The translations under genes were made by a program, and so were the position numbers. Source: Litomosoides sigmodontis (lineage: Eukaryota > Nematoda > Chromadorea > Rhabditida > Onchocercidae). From it: DNA of 64,000 bases. Shown here piece by piece: positions 16,482-27,262 of this stretch. The notes beneath the pieces were generated by a model, which worked only from the letters and a program-made list of their open reading frames with translations, did no database searches and had not been told where the DNA came from. Location: assembly GCA_963070105.1 (NCBI GenBank), contig OY718804.1, positions 9,578,317 through 9,642,316 on the forward strand, written 5' to 3'. The stretch's first letter is position 1; each line of letters starts with the position of its first letter.

Positions 16482-19400
16482 CTGAAACATTTACTTCAGA
16501 CAATTCAACAAAAATATTTGGAGAAATTCGTTTCTAATTTCATCTTTCTCTTTTCCATCCTTAATTTTCAGATACACTTGTTAGGAGTCATACAGAGTTA
16601 ACACAGACACCACTCCTTATGGCTCTAAATTTTTCCTTAATATATGGTTGACATGAATGATAGTCTGAAAACGATATAAGATGCCAGAAATAGTAATACT
16701 TCCATCTCTCGCTAGCTAATACAAAAAACAGAGAATGAAACGATATGATAAAACACCTTAACAACTTTGTCAATCGTTTCATTGTTATCGCCATGATCCT
16801 CATTCGTTTGCTGAAAACGTCCTCCTCGATCAATCATCCCCACTAGAAAAAAAATTTCATAGATCGTAAAAGTACGAAAACAATATTCACACTGCCTACC
16901 GCAACAAACACGTGAGCACACCAATTCTTAATGGAACCTAGAATAGAAGAAGAGACAACGGTGATGACATTAGGTGTCAACAAGTTCGTACACTGATCGA
17001 CAAAAACAACTCACTCCTCCATTTCACGGTAGAAATCATGCACAATAAAAACAGAGGAACCCAATTAAAAAAAAAAATACTAAAAATTTATTGCACAGAT
17101 CGACTAAGGACAAAACTAATGCAAGAGTAGGGTCTCTGTTTTAATGTCTGAAAACCAAAAGTAATTTCTAAAATGCACCACACCTTCTAGCTATAAAGCT
17201 AGCTAGCATTAAGAAAGCAAATCAATCAGACATTTAACCTAAAAATTTCGCTTACACTACTCTTCCATATGAAGTAAACCCTCCTTGGTAACCAAGGAAT
17301 ACAACAATTATAATTTATTAATTCTACGCTGAGATGATTAAGTCTGAAATATTCCTTGGCCACAGAGTATCTTTCAGTGGAACTAGAGGAGCCCTGAGGA
17401 ATTTGCGGAGGAGGAGGTGAGGAAAAAATGTGCAAATGAGTAGAAAAAGAGAAATTAAGCGGAGGGGGAGGCAGCACATTTAGCAGCAACCCTGCTACTA
17501 CGTACTTCTCAATACAACACGTATCACTCTCCCTCTTTCTATGATTGACCTCTTTCCCTTCTTCTCTCCCTCTCCCTCATTCCCATGATCACTGTTGCGT
17601 TGTCATTCCACATAAACACTCGCTCACATCAATGTTTAATTTCCTAGCTCAATCGAGTCATCTCTCTCTCTCTCTCTCTCCCTCTCGTTTTCCTCACATT
17701 TTTCTCCTTTCTCGTATTGTCAAGTAAATTAGAAAAAAAGGAAGTTAAGAGAAGTGGAAAGTGAAAGGTTAAAATGAGACGATGGCAGGCAGGTAGGGCA
17801 TATTCTGGTGGCGCATTAGTTGCAATTAGCGAGAGCTAAGCAGGTAATGAAAGAGTTCTACCTGACAGGTAGCAGGCAGCTCTCAAACAGGTTACTTCTG
17901 CTCATTATAATATTCATACTTCCAATCGCAGATGTGCAACATTCACCGCATTATGACCACTACACGAAGGGAACGAAAGCATTGGGAGAAGAGAACATTG
18001 TTTAGAAATTTATTTTCGCAAACTGCTTCCTCTAACTTCTCCACTCAACGCCACTGGAAAGGTGTGACAATGAATTGTCACGCTGAGGGTCATCATCCTG
18101 TCCAGTCTTTAGACCAAACCGCTTCTTCCTATCGTCAACGGTCTCATCTATCGGCTGTTGATGTCGATCGTAGTATCAATTCTCCTGCAGCTTCCCGTAC
18201 GATAATCAATATCACAGTAAGCTTAGTGTGATATAAATTTATTTGTTTTATTCTATCGCCAAGCATGTTATGAAACAAAGAAGTAATTATGTCTTATGTA
18301 ATACAAAAATTACGATAAGCTGCTGCAATAATCAGGTAGATTTTTCAGTCACTAGAAATTATTTTTCAAAAAGGAAAAAAAGCAAACATAGATGACTGCT
18401 AAAATGGCCTGTTGTATTTCTGATTTAAATTCGCAATGAATGATGAAGGAGGAAGAATTCAACTTTAAAGTAGGCGTGGAAGAAGAGCAAATGGGAGACT
18501 TTGAAACATTTGACATTGCTCAGATCAATTAGCGCTGTTACCGAAACCGAAATAATCAATTAGTAATGTGGAAATGTTTGTACCGAGGCACTTCCATTTT
18601 TATTTTTTTCTGATGGAATTGCCGAATAGTACAGAACATCAATCAGCATTTGCTTAAAAGGAGAAAAAGGAATGATGCAAATGAATTTTTAATTTCCAAA
18701 CCTCCCGCCTAAACTAGTACAGGTTTGTACGAGAAGTAATTGATTTAAGTGCTTAGTACTTCAATGTTAATAATAATTATATTTGCGGAACTCCTTGTTT
18801 GTTAGCAAAAATATGCTGCGCACAACAAAACTAGTATCTAACGCCAATTATGCTCCTGCAAGTTCAGGAATTTAGGGGTAATATAGACGAGAACTTGTGT
18901 ACTCGCACTACAAATCGATATCACCTATTTTTTCCACAACTCTGCCCAACATCATTTATCCAAAAAATCACGAAAGACTTCTTCTTTCTTCCACCTCCTC
19001 TTTCACTTTTCATCACTTTCTGGGAATATTTTTGAATGGAAATTCCAGTCTAACGAAAAAAAGCTTGCATATATATATGGAATTCAATTTAACTGAAATA
19101 GATACCTGAAATAATGATAAAGTATGATAAAGTATGATAAAGATGATCACATTTAAATAAACGTATCACGTCAAAGTTGAAGTATTACCATGTGAAATAG
19201 AAAGCTCACGAAGACAGCTCCTGAAACTTTGGAAAAAGGACAGCAAGACCAACTTGAACTTGAAATACTGCTACGACACAGTTGCAAATCCAGTAATTTC
19301 AACCGAGTCAACACGCTCCTCACTACTTCGTCAATTTTCTTGCACCCTCTCATAGTAACAGTGCCAGCACGCTGCAGAACGTGACCCCTTCGTTAACTGA

Positions 19401-20143
19401 TCCCACTTACTTAACTATCCACCAGTAATGTGTTGTAGGCTCGTTCTGAAGAGAGTCAACTCCACGGTTGCGATTCAGAAAGGTAACAATCAATTCCTCA
19501 CCTCTACCGCTTCATTGCATCCTTCTTCCCATATCCCTTTACTTTCATTCGGACGGTAGCCACTCCAGAAGGATACTCTTCTCTAAAGCTTGGCCTCATA
19601 CTTAGCTTCTTTGCTTGAGTATTCTCGATCCTTAGCTGGTCTTCTTCCCCTAGCCCTCTCCCCCTCCCCTCACTACCACAACTCTCGCCACAGCATACGC
19701 AGTCTTTTGATGCTTCTTCACTGGCACTAGCTCAGATTGCTACGCCTCCACCTATCACATTTGTTGTTCGACTCCCTGATCGTTAAGCACATACTGTCTA
19801 GTAAGCTTTATACTTCTCTCTTATCTCTCACACTTCGTACTGTTTAGCGATTGTTTAGTTACAGTGCCTTCTTGGAACGTATCCTTATGAGATTAACGCT
19901 TGTGTAGAATCTAGGGACACTCGGAGGGAATCCTCGAGTTTCAGGAACGGTCCACTTCTCGGTGGATGGAAATGTGACAGTGATAATTCTATCTAAGGAA
20001 CAGTTCCGGATTAGGTAATGGAAAGGGGAGATTCTAATCCATAGCTAGCTGGATTAACCCACAAGTTCTACGATTTATAACATTTTTCTGAGCTAATCTA
20101 ATCTATCAAGTGCTGAGTTCATAGATTTTGGTAAAGGGTGTAT
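16482..20143. other. Intergenic region between acs gene and med-7
   Basis: A divergent promoter region of 3.7 kb. It contains a CT-run at about 17656-17690, short AG/CT-rich stretches at 17400-17600, and two less AT-rich patches (about 17850-18220 and 19370-19980). A tandem AGTATGATAA (three copies) lies at about 19113-19142. A 52-codon ATG frame at 17847-18005 starts with a hydrophobic leader but lacks other support. No known family was recognised. Confidence 0.4.
17656..17692. repeat. (CT)n microsatellite
   Basis: A run of TC/CT dinucleotides in pyrimidine-rich sequence upstream of the acyl-CoA synthetase gene. Confidence 0.8.
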
Positions 20144-22034
20144 ATGGCCACTCATCCGGTTGGTGTAAGTCCGTATCCTCAGCCACCAGAATATGCTCGT
20201 CAATATACGGATGCAAATGTGGCAAAGAAGAATGTTTTACCACCACCGGCTATACCAACCGAATTTACAGTTTTTGGCGAGGAATACAATTTCGAGGAGG
20301 TTTCCAATCTTTCGTTTATACATTTCTTTTTTTCTCCAAATCTTGAATATTATTTTTTTTCTTACACAAAGTGAATTATTCCATTTAATGAGCTTATTCC
20401 TTTCTTGATTTAGAATTTTAACAAGTTATTATTACTGCAATTGCTGGAAATTATCCGCTGTTTTCAATTTTTAGATTGTTTTTTTGAGAATTTTTGAAGT
20501 CCATTTGGAAAGGAGAATTATTATGGTTGGAATGAACTGGATTTGAATTCTTTTTTGCTCAAATTTAGAAATGCATTTGAGCTTTATATATTTCGAAAAT
20601 TAAACGATATTGCAGGAAATGATACGATCATTGCAGTCTCAGAAAATGCAGCAGTTATTTTCGAGTAATGGAGACTGGAGAAGTGAGTTGAAGAAATTAA
20701 ACAGAAGTACGGTTGCTGCGTTCCTTGATCTTCTTGATATCCTCATACGGTATGCTGGTAATTTCCTATGCTTCGCTTAGAACCCGATTGTCTGTTTGAT
20801 TAAATTTTCTCTTTCCATGATAGGGTTTGAGAACATTGTCACTACTGAGTCAAAATGACTGGTCTTTCAAGAAAGTCGAAAAAATAACTCTTTTATTAAA
20901 ATATCATGTCTGAACATGAACAAACATCCTCTGCAAACACTGTTGCAACTAAATTTATAGGAAGGACAAATTTAACTTGAAGAATTGAGTAGGACATAGT
21001 TTGATGTAGTGGCTAAAGTTTTTTCCCTTTATTTTTCATCGCTTTTCGGCATTCGATGAAATATATGGTTGTCAAAATACGAAAATGGAAAAGAGAAAAA
21101 GACTATTTATTATTGTTTCTGGGTTGATTTTATAAATTCTGACGCAGTGGATTTGCTGTTTGTCAAAATGTATTTGTATTCTAATTTACGATCAAAAATA
21201 CAAATAGATATCTGAAATGAAAAACTAAATATCGAAACATGGGAAGGAGCGTTTTTGATTATTTGGGGTATTCAGTTATGATAATGTTACGTTAAGGTGT
21301 CCAAATCATCCAGAGCGTTTGGAGAAAATCAATAACCTACGTCTTCTCTTCATCAATATGCATCATCTGATAAATGAATATCGGCCGGTGCAGGCACGAG
21401 ATGCGTTACAATCGATGATGAAGTTGTTGATTAAAACCATTGAGGTACATTTTTTCAACAAGGCTGCACTTTCGTCTCTTATCTTTGAAATTATTTATGA
21501 AACTAGGTTGTGATTTATGAATCGTATTTGTTGATATGCTTCAAGAATTTCAGGAAGTTACGAGTCGTTTTCGCACCTACCTAGCAATGGGTCACGAAGC
21601 ATTAAACCAAGTTATAGATGAGGTACCTCCAGTACTTTCAGCATCTCCAATGCTTAATGTTGAGGTATTTTCATTTGTTTTAATTTGTATATATGTGAAC
21701 AACAATGATCACCCTTATTAGATATCTGGTTACAGTGAACGGCACACTTTCGAGAACATAATATCTAACATTTCTTTTTGGATTTGAATTGCTTGATTGT
21801 AGAAATTTCTAGGATATGAATGACAATGAGTTGGTGGAGCAGCGAGTTGGGACAGTGAAAGGTGCAGTTGGCAAGCGGAGGAGTAGTTATGATGAAGCCC
21901 GGACTACATCTGTATCCAGGCGAGAAATGTGGAGAAGAGATATAGTGCTTTGTGAATTGCTTGATAATATGGGAGATACAGATTTAGAAAGGAGGCTGTC
22001 GCCTTCTACAAGTAGAATTCAAATGGAATATTGA
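20144..22034 (+). CDS. med-7: Mediator complex subunit 7
   Basis: Five exons join in phase: 20144-20299, 20616-20749, 21297-21444, 21554-21664 and 21813-22034, giving 256 residues. MED7 belongs to the Mediator middle module, which bridges transcription factors and RNA polymerase II in the nucleus. The N-terminal region has the Pro/Tyr-rich start and [17 protein letters not shown], typical of MED7. The core helical region reads [20 protein letters not shown], then [37 protein letters not shown] and a further helix. This 'LN..... F..L.D.L...P......K......F.N.HHL.N..RP.QAR' pattern is the MED7 signature. The tail after [11 protein letters not shown] is variable, basic and longer than in vertebrates. 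AATAAA at 22132-22137 may be the poly(A) signal. Start chosen as the first ATG in the open frame behind TAAAG. Confidence 0.92.
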
Positions 22035-22924
22035 GTATGCAAGCCCTTTACAATTCCCACAACACATTGTATATTTGTCGCAGTTATAAAATTACTATGC
22101 TGTATATTTGTCGTACAAAATATATGAAGTGAATAAATCGTTTTACATTACATACGATCGAGAGGAAATGTTGAAGCACAATTTGTAAAAAGTATTTTGG
22201 TATGCGTATTCATGTTTCTTGAACTTGAATAGAGCTGATTTTTGAAGTTTCATCTTTATAGATAGTTGTGATAAAAACCATTCCAAGTGACATTAAGCTG
22301 ACATTATTTGGCCAGTACTGAACTGAAAATGTTATTGAAAAGTGTTTGTTATTGCCGTTCTTTGTAATGATTTCTACACAAAACTGAGACGTTTCGTCGG
22401 AGAGTGCAGATATGTTTCAAATGTGGGAATGAATAATGCACTTAGTAGTTTGGGGGAACTCTGCACATATGTATTTCGAGAATTGATTTAAAACATTGTT
22501 TTAACGTTGTATGTTACAAATTGAAAGTAATACAAAACGTTATTTCACAATGTTTTAAAAAAACTGCCTAGGAATGCAGTTGACGAAATTAATTTTATAA
22601 TCGTATAGTTTTGCAATTTACACAGTTTACTAAAGGAGCTTACTATGTAGTCGGTAAAATTATTGCGAAGGGAAAAACTTGTATGAAGCAGTTCCAGATA
22701 TATTGCAGAAGAGTTCTGTAGGGAGTGTACAGGTTACTTGCTGCAGCATTTTCGTAGTTTGAAATTTTAACAAATATAAAAAATTCCGAACATTGGTCCG
22801 GTGATGTGGGAGATTGACGGTTGCAACTCCCTGTCAGCATCAGATATGATTGTATGATATTTATTAACTTATTCTTTCTCTCGGCATATGCTACGGTTAG
22901 TCCCAAGAAATTTATATCTTCAGG
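22035..22924. other. Intergenic, med-7 to zinc-finger gene
   Basis: Contains the likely med-7 poly(A) signal (22132-22137) and ends in the acceptor ATATCTTCAG (22914-22923) next to the zinc-finger ATG. I see no gene inside. Confidence 0.5.
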
Positions 22925-25088
22925 ATGCCTGAATCAAGCAAACAATGTCAATCTATTAACATTCCAATTCGAAATTCTCGTCATCCATTGCTATGTGCCG
23001 AATGCCATAAACGATTTCAAACAATGCAAGAATTATATTTACATTCGGAAGTATGCATGATTGAATCTTTTGAAAATGAAGCTATCAGTGTGTTTTCAAA
23101 TATGCCATCGCTCACAGAACCAACTACCGTTTTCGTCGCTGCTTCACACGCTGGAATTACAGCTAAAGTACGTATGTTCCTTCAAAAGAATAAAAGATAA
23201 TTAGATTTAATTTAATATAAACGATGAAGGGATTAATCCAGTTTCACGGTGCAGTTGCTTTTGTGTAAGTAGTTTTGTGAAATGGGTATGTGGACAAATA
23301 ATTGCTTTAATGGAGAATGATGGATTCTCCACAAACAAGAGCTCTTTACACAACCTATTTGCAAATTGAATGGTTTTTTCTGATATCAGGGAGATGATCC
23401 TCCAATCTTGATACCCGAGACGAATGCTTTTGCGAGCTCTTCAGGATCGACAAGTCTTTCACCTTCAGCGAAATGCAAAGTAGGATGTCCTCTAGTCAAA
23501 AAATCAGAAATACATACAGTAACAGATAAGTCAGAAACACCGTCGACTTCATTTATATCTACTTCGGAATCGGAGCAAAGGTATTCAAATATTTTTACAA
23601 ATTGATAATTTTTAAAGAAACAGGTAAATGGTTAGTTTGGATGAACAAAGATCAGTTATTTCAGGTCCCATAAATTGCCTTTTGAGTTAGAAAATACGCG
23701 AATATTACAAAGTCCCGGTGGATTGAAGATTTATATATCGATTGAAAGGCAATCTGAGGAGGGAAATGACGGAGCTAACAGTGGCAATGATAGTTGCGGT
23801 TATGAGTCTCTAGGTTGCATTCTCCAAATTTTGTAAAATAAAAGTCTTTTAACACCTTTAAATAGTCTGTATTGTATTCTTTTTTTCTTCACTTTCTCCT
23901 AATGTATTTTAAGAGTGATTATTTTTTAAATCGACGTGATCTAAGGACAATAACTTATCAAAACTAAGCTTTAATTTAGGTGCGCACGGTTCTAATGCAA
24001 CCAGCTCCAAAACGAAAGTGATAGGAACACTAGCTAATGAGGATGACATTTGTCGACCGAAAATGCAATGTCCTACATGTGGCCTAGTACTTTATAGGCA
24101 TAATTTTGGTACCCATTATCGGATACATACTGGTGAATTGCCTTTTGTTTGTACATATTGTCAAAAACGATTCCGAACAACATCCGCATTGAAAGTTCAT
24201 GTCAGGCAAGAAAACTTTGCATTCTTTAATCCTTAAATCTGAGAAATGGATATAAGGATATATTAATCCTTAAATCTGAAAAATGGATATATGGATGAAA
24301 ATGGATTTATGGATATTTTTCTGTAGGACTGAATATTTGTGAGATGTTTAGGTTGTCATTAAGCTACAAATTAATTCATTATTGTTTTCTTTCCAGAGCA
24401 CACACCGGTGAAAAGCCATATTCATGTCCAAAGTGTTCTTACTGCTGCATTACTAAACGAAACCTTGATCGTCATGTCATCAACAATCATGTTAGGGAAG
24501 GAGAAAGACGAGGTACACATGTAACTTTCGAGGCGAAAAAATTTTTCCCTTCAATGCTGCCGGAGAGGGGGCAAACGTCTTTCCTGAAATATTTCGTTTC
24601 ACCAAAACTTTTTGCATTATCTATTGCCTTCCTTGAAAACTTTCATTAAGGACCACGAGAACGAAGATCAAGATATAGAGTTATAATTGATGATATTGAT
24701 ATGAGTGATACCGTTGGAGAAAGTGAAAAAATAGACCATCATTACGTTATTTCTCCGGCAGAAATAGAAAATAGAAGTGTGGTAAGTTCCTGTTTTCGAA
24801 TATTTTGAATATGAAGCTGAACTTAATTTTATGAATATTAATTTATGAAGGAAGAATGGAACGGAATATGTCACTGAATTTTTTTTCTAAAATGGAAAAG
24901 TAGTCCTTCGGAAATCGATATTTTGATCGCAAAAAAGTTGTAGTCATGCGGAATTAGATGAGGGATAACTGCTTTCGTTGTCATCAATATCGTTGCAGGT
25001 GAAAGATAAGGCAAACGATGAACTAGAAGGCAGCGATGATAAGAGACAACCAATTGACATGCCCGATCTTCCTTTGCTTACTTTATAG
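22925..25088 (+). CDS. C2H2 zinc-finger protein
   Basis: Seven exons join in phase: 22925-23167, 23390-23580, 23665-23798, 23980-24205, 24397-24512, 24651-24781 and 24999-25088, giving 376 residues. The ATG directly follows TCTTCAG-G, a good SL acceptor. An N-terminal isolated finger reads CAECHKRFQTMQELYLHSEV followed by Cys (C2HC-like). Three consecutive fingers follow: CPTCGLVLYRHNFGTHYRIH, CTYCQKRFRTTSALKVHV and CPKCSYCCITKRNLDRHV, with the standard linkers HTGELPF and HTGEKPY. This pattern suggests a nuclear DNA-binding protein. Between them lies a Ser/Thr-rich linker, and the C terminus is acidic. Exon 4 ends AG|GCAAGA, so intron 4 is probably of GC-AG type; no GT donor there keeps the finger frame. 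I cannot name an ortholog. AATAAA at 25092-25097 follows the stop immediately. Confidence 0.86.
24226..24291 (+). repeat. Tandem duplication in zinc-finger intron 4
   Basis: Two near-identical copies of TTAATCCTTAAATCTGANAA plus ATGGATATA, at 24226-24254 and 24263-24291, inside the GC-AG intron. Confidence 0.85.
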
Positions 25089-25446
25089 ATAAATAAATTC
25101 TGAAACTTCTTAGTCAAGATTTTATACAGTTTATGCTCAATTTATAAGTATTTATATATCCTTTTGCAATAATAAAATGTATTTTCTAAAGTCCGATTTC
25201 ATTTTCCGTGAAATGTTGAAACCTAAAAATAATTTATCGTTCTGTAACGGAGCTTATGGTGTCGCACATTTTGGTATTGTGCGCTGATTCTTGAAATTTC
25301 CTTACTCTATGTTGTTGTATATATTGAGTTCAATCCAAACTTCAGTTTTCCTTTTAACGTTGCAACAAATGAATATCATAGGCTTAATTTAGCCTACTCT
25401 CTTTTTAATGATTTAGAGGAACTTCTTTATTGGAAGATTGTTTTGC

Positions 25447-27145
25447 ATGGGCGACTTGAGTACGTTAGACAATGAAAGAAATCGATTATTGCAAGCATCA
25501 CGAATTCGACTGATAATGCGCGAATTGTCCTCGTGTATTTCGAAGGAAGCCATAAAATATCGTAATGATCCTTCAAACCCGAAGTCTTTGCTGGATGTTT
25601 TGGAACCGTAAGCTGGATTTTCTCTCCATTTATGTGCTTAGCCCCGCTAAGAATAAACTTACTTTTTTGCCCTGAATAAATGTAAGTAACATTCAGGCGA
25701 GATCCGAAAAAAGGTAATTAATTCTTCACCGTACAATAGATTGTTTCTTCTTTTGCAGTATTTGCCGTTGTTTCGGAAATATCGCAGTAGAAGCAGTATC
25801 TCTAGCAGACAACGGCAATGTTTACCTACTCAAAGATCCTGTCCATGGACGAAATATTTATGAAGTAAGTTAGGAGAGTGAAGAGACGAAATGTTATTAT
25901 CCTCTTAATTATAGAAGTTAAAATTATGAGTTCTTATCTCCAAATAAAAACCTCGCTTGGATAAAATTGGCAGTGTTCCTAGGAAAACTTGTGAATAATA
26001 CCTTTAACCATAACTTTGGCAAATTACGTTTTTTATCTTCAGGTATGCGGAACACATTCTCAATGTACATATACATGTCTTCCAATGGTTAATTATTGCC
26101 AATGTTCATACTTTCTCCAGGAAGGTATCTTAATCTGCCAGTTGTTTTTCTATTCATTAAAAACTGCGAAACTTATCCTGCATCTTATTTAGGACGATTA
26201 TGATGTTCTTTTTCTTTGAAGAAATCAAAAAAGGTTTACGAGTTTTCGTAGATTACAAACTGGGAATCTTGTTGCACAATTTTAGTGCATGCTATCGAGT
26301 ATAAGTTTACCTAAACAGCTAATTCTATTTGAAATGAAATAATCTAAAAATTCATGTAGTATGTATATCAATAGGCATCATAGATTTTACTACATGAGAT
26401 ACTATTATTGCATAATAATATTTTGTAATGGTTTCTTTTTCAGTTATCAAGCTGCAGCGTTCCTTTACGGTAAGTTCTGTTTTAAATTGCTTTAGGTTTG
26501 TCAAATTGTTTTGCGGGAATTTATTAGGTTGAATGGTTTGCTATCAAGTAGGTGAAAATAAAAGCAAAGTCTATCAAAGCTGTACTGAAAGTTATATTTT
26601 TTACTTTGGTCCATATTGTTTCAATATTTTGCTTTCTGCAAATGATGATTGTATGCATAAATTATGTCAAGTGTGAAAGTTAGTAATTGGTGTTGTTGAC
26701 TAGTCATTCTGTCCCGTATTTCGGTTTTTTTGACACTTCAGCAGTTGTTTTCAACAAATAAAAAGTCATGTTTTGTCACAGATTGTTTCTGTTGTAGTTT
26801 TCTCTCGGATTCTTATTAATTTCCTATTCTTGTTTTTATTCCTTATTTTCATTTGATGAGATATAATTATTTTTGCTTTTACTTTTTCAAAAAAATGAAA
26901 ATTGCAATCGATTCGCATACACAAGTAGTGAAATCCAATATGCGAGTTTTGATATTACGAACCTTTTTGAAAACGGCTGTTATTCATCCATGCTAGTTAT
27001 GCAATCATACTGGCATGGGAAGAAATGGCTGGGTTTTAGGGTTTCTGGTAAAATATGGTATGCAGTAGTTCATGAAAAGTAAGAGCATCTTCTAGCAGAT
27101 AAGCGCGTGGGAATACTGCGAGATTATGCATCTCAGGTATCATGA
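25447..27145 (+). CDS. sws-1: SWIM-domain recombination protein, SWS1/ZSWIM7 homolog
   Basis: Firm exons are 25447-25607, 25759-25864, 26043-26124 and 26444-26469. Tentative ones are 26742-26796 and 27084-27145, giving about 163 residues (human ZSWIM7 about 140). SWS1 is the conserved Shu-complex partner of a RAD51 paralog and promotes RAD51 filament formation in homologous recombination. The SWIM zinc motif CxC...CxH is seen as QCTYTCLPMVNYCQCSYFLQ, where YTCL and YCQC match ZSWIM7 YTCLASCHYCSC. Upstream, VYLLKDPVHGRNIYEV matches the strand region before it. The CxH half is only obtained if 26742-26796 (ending TGT A) joins 27084 (AG CAT CTT CTA GCA), giving CKHLLA as in human. This leaves an insertion before CKH and a shortened tail, so the 3' end needs transcript evidence. 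Top-3 starts about 117 bp downstream on the same strand. Confidence 0.72.
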
Positions 27146-27239
27146 AGATTTTTTTCAATAACTTATGATATTTGCCAAGTTTCGTTGGATGCTTAGTAAG
27201 GACATAGCGATTTGGTCTTGTTTTCACTAATTTTTTTTC

Positions 27240-27250
27240 ATAATTTTAGG
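27240..27250 (+). promoter_or_regulatory. Probable SL trans-splice acceptor of top-3
   Basis: ATAATTTTAG followed after 12 bases by the top-3 ATG, and 100-odd bases after the likely sws-1 stop. In nematodes this spacing usually marks a downstream operon gene. Inference from position and consensus only. Confidence 0.5.
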
Positions 27251-27262
27251 TCGAGTATACCT

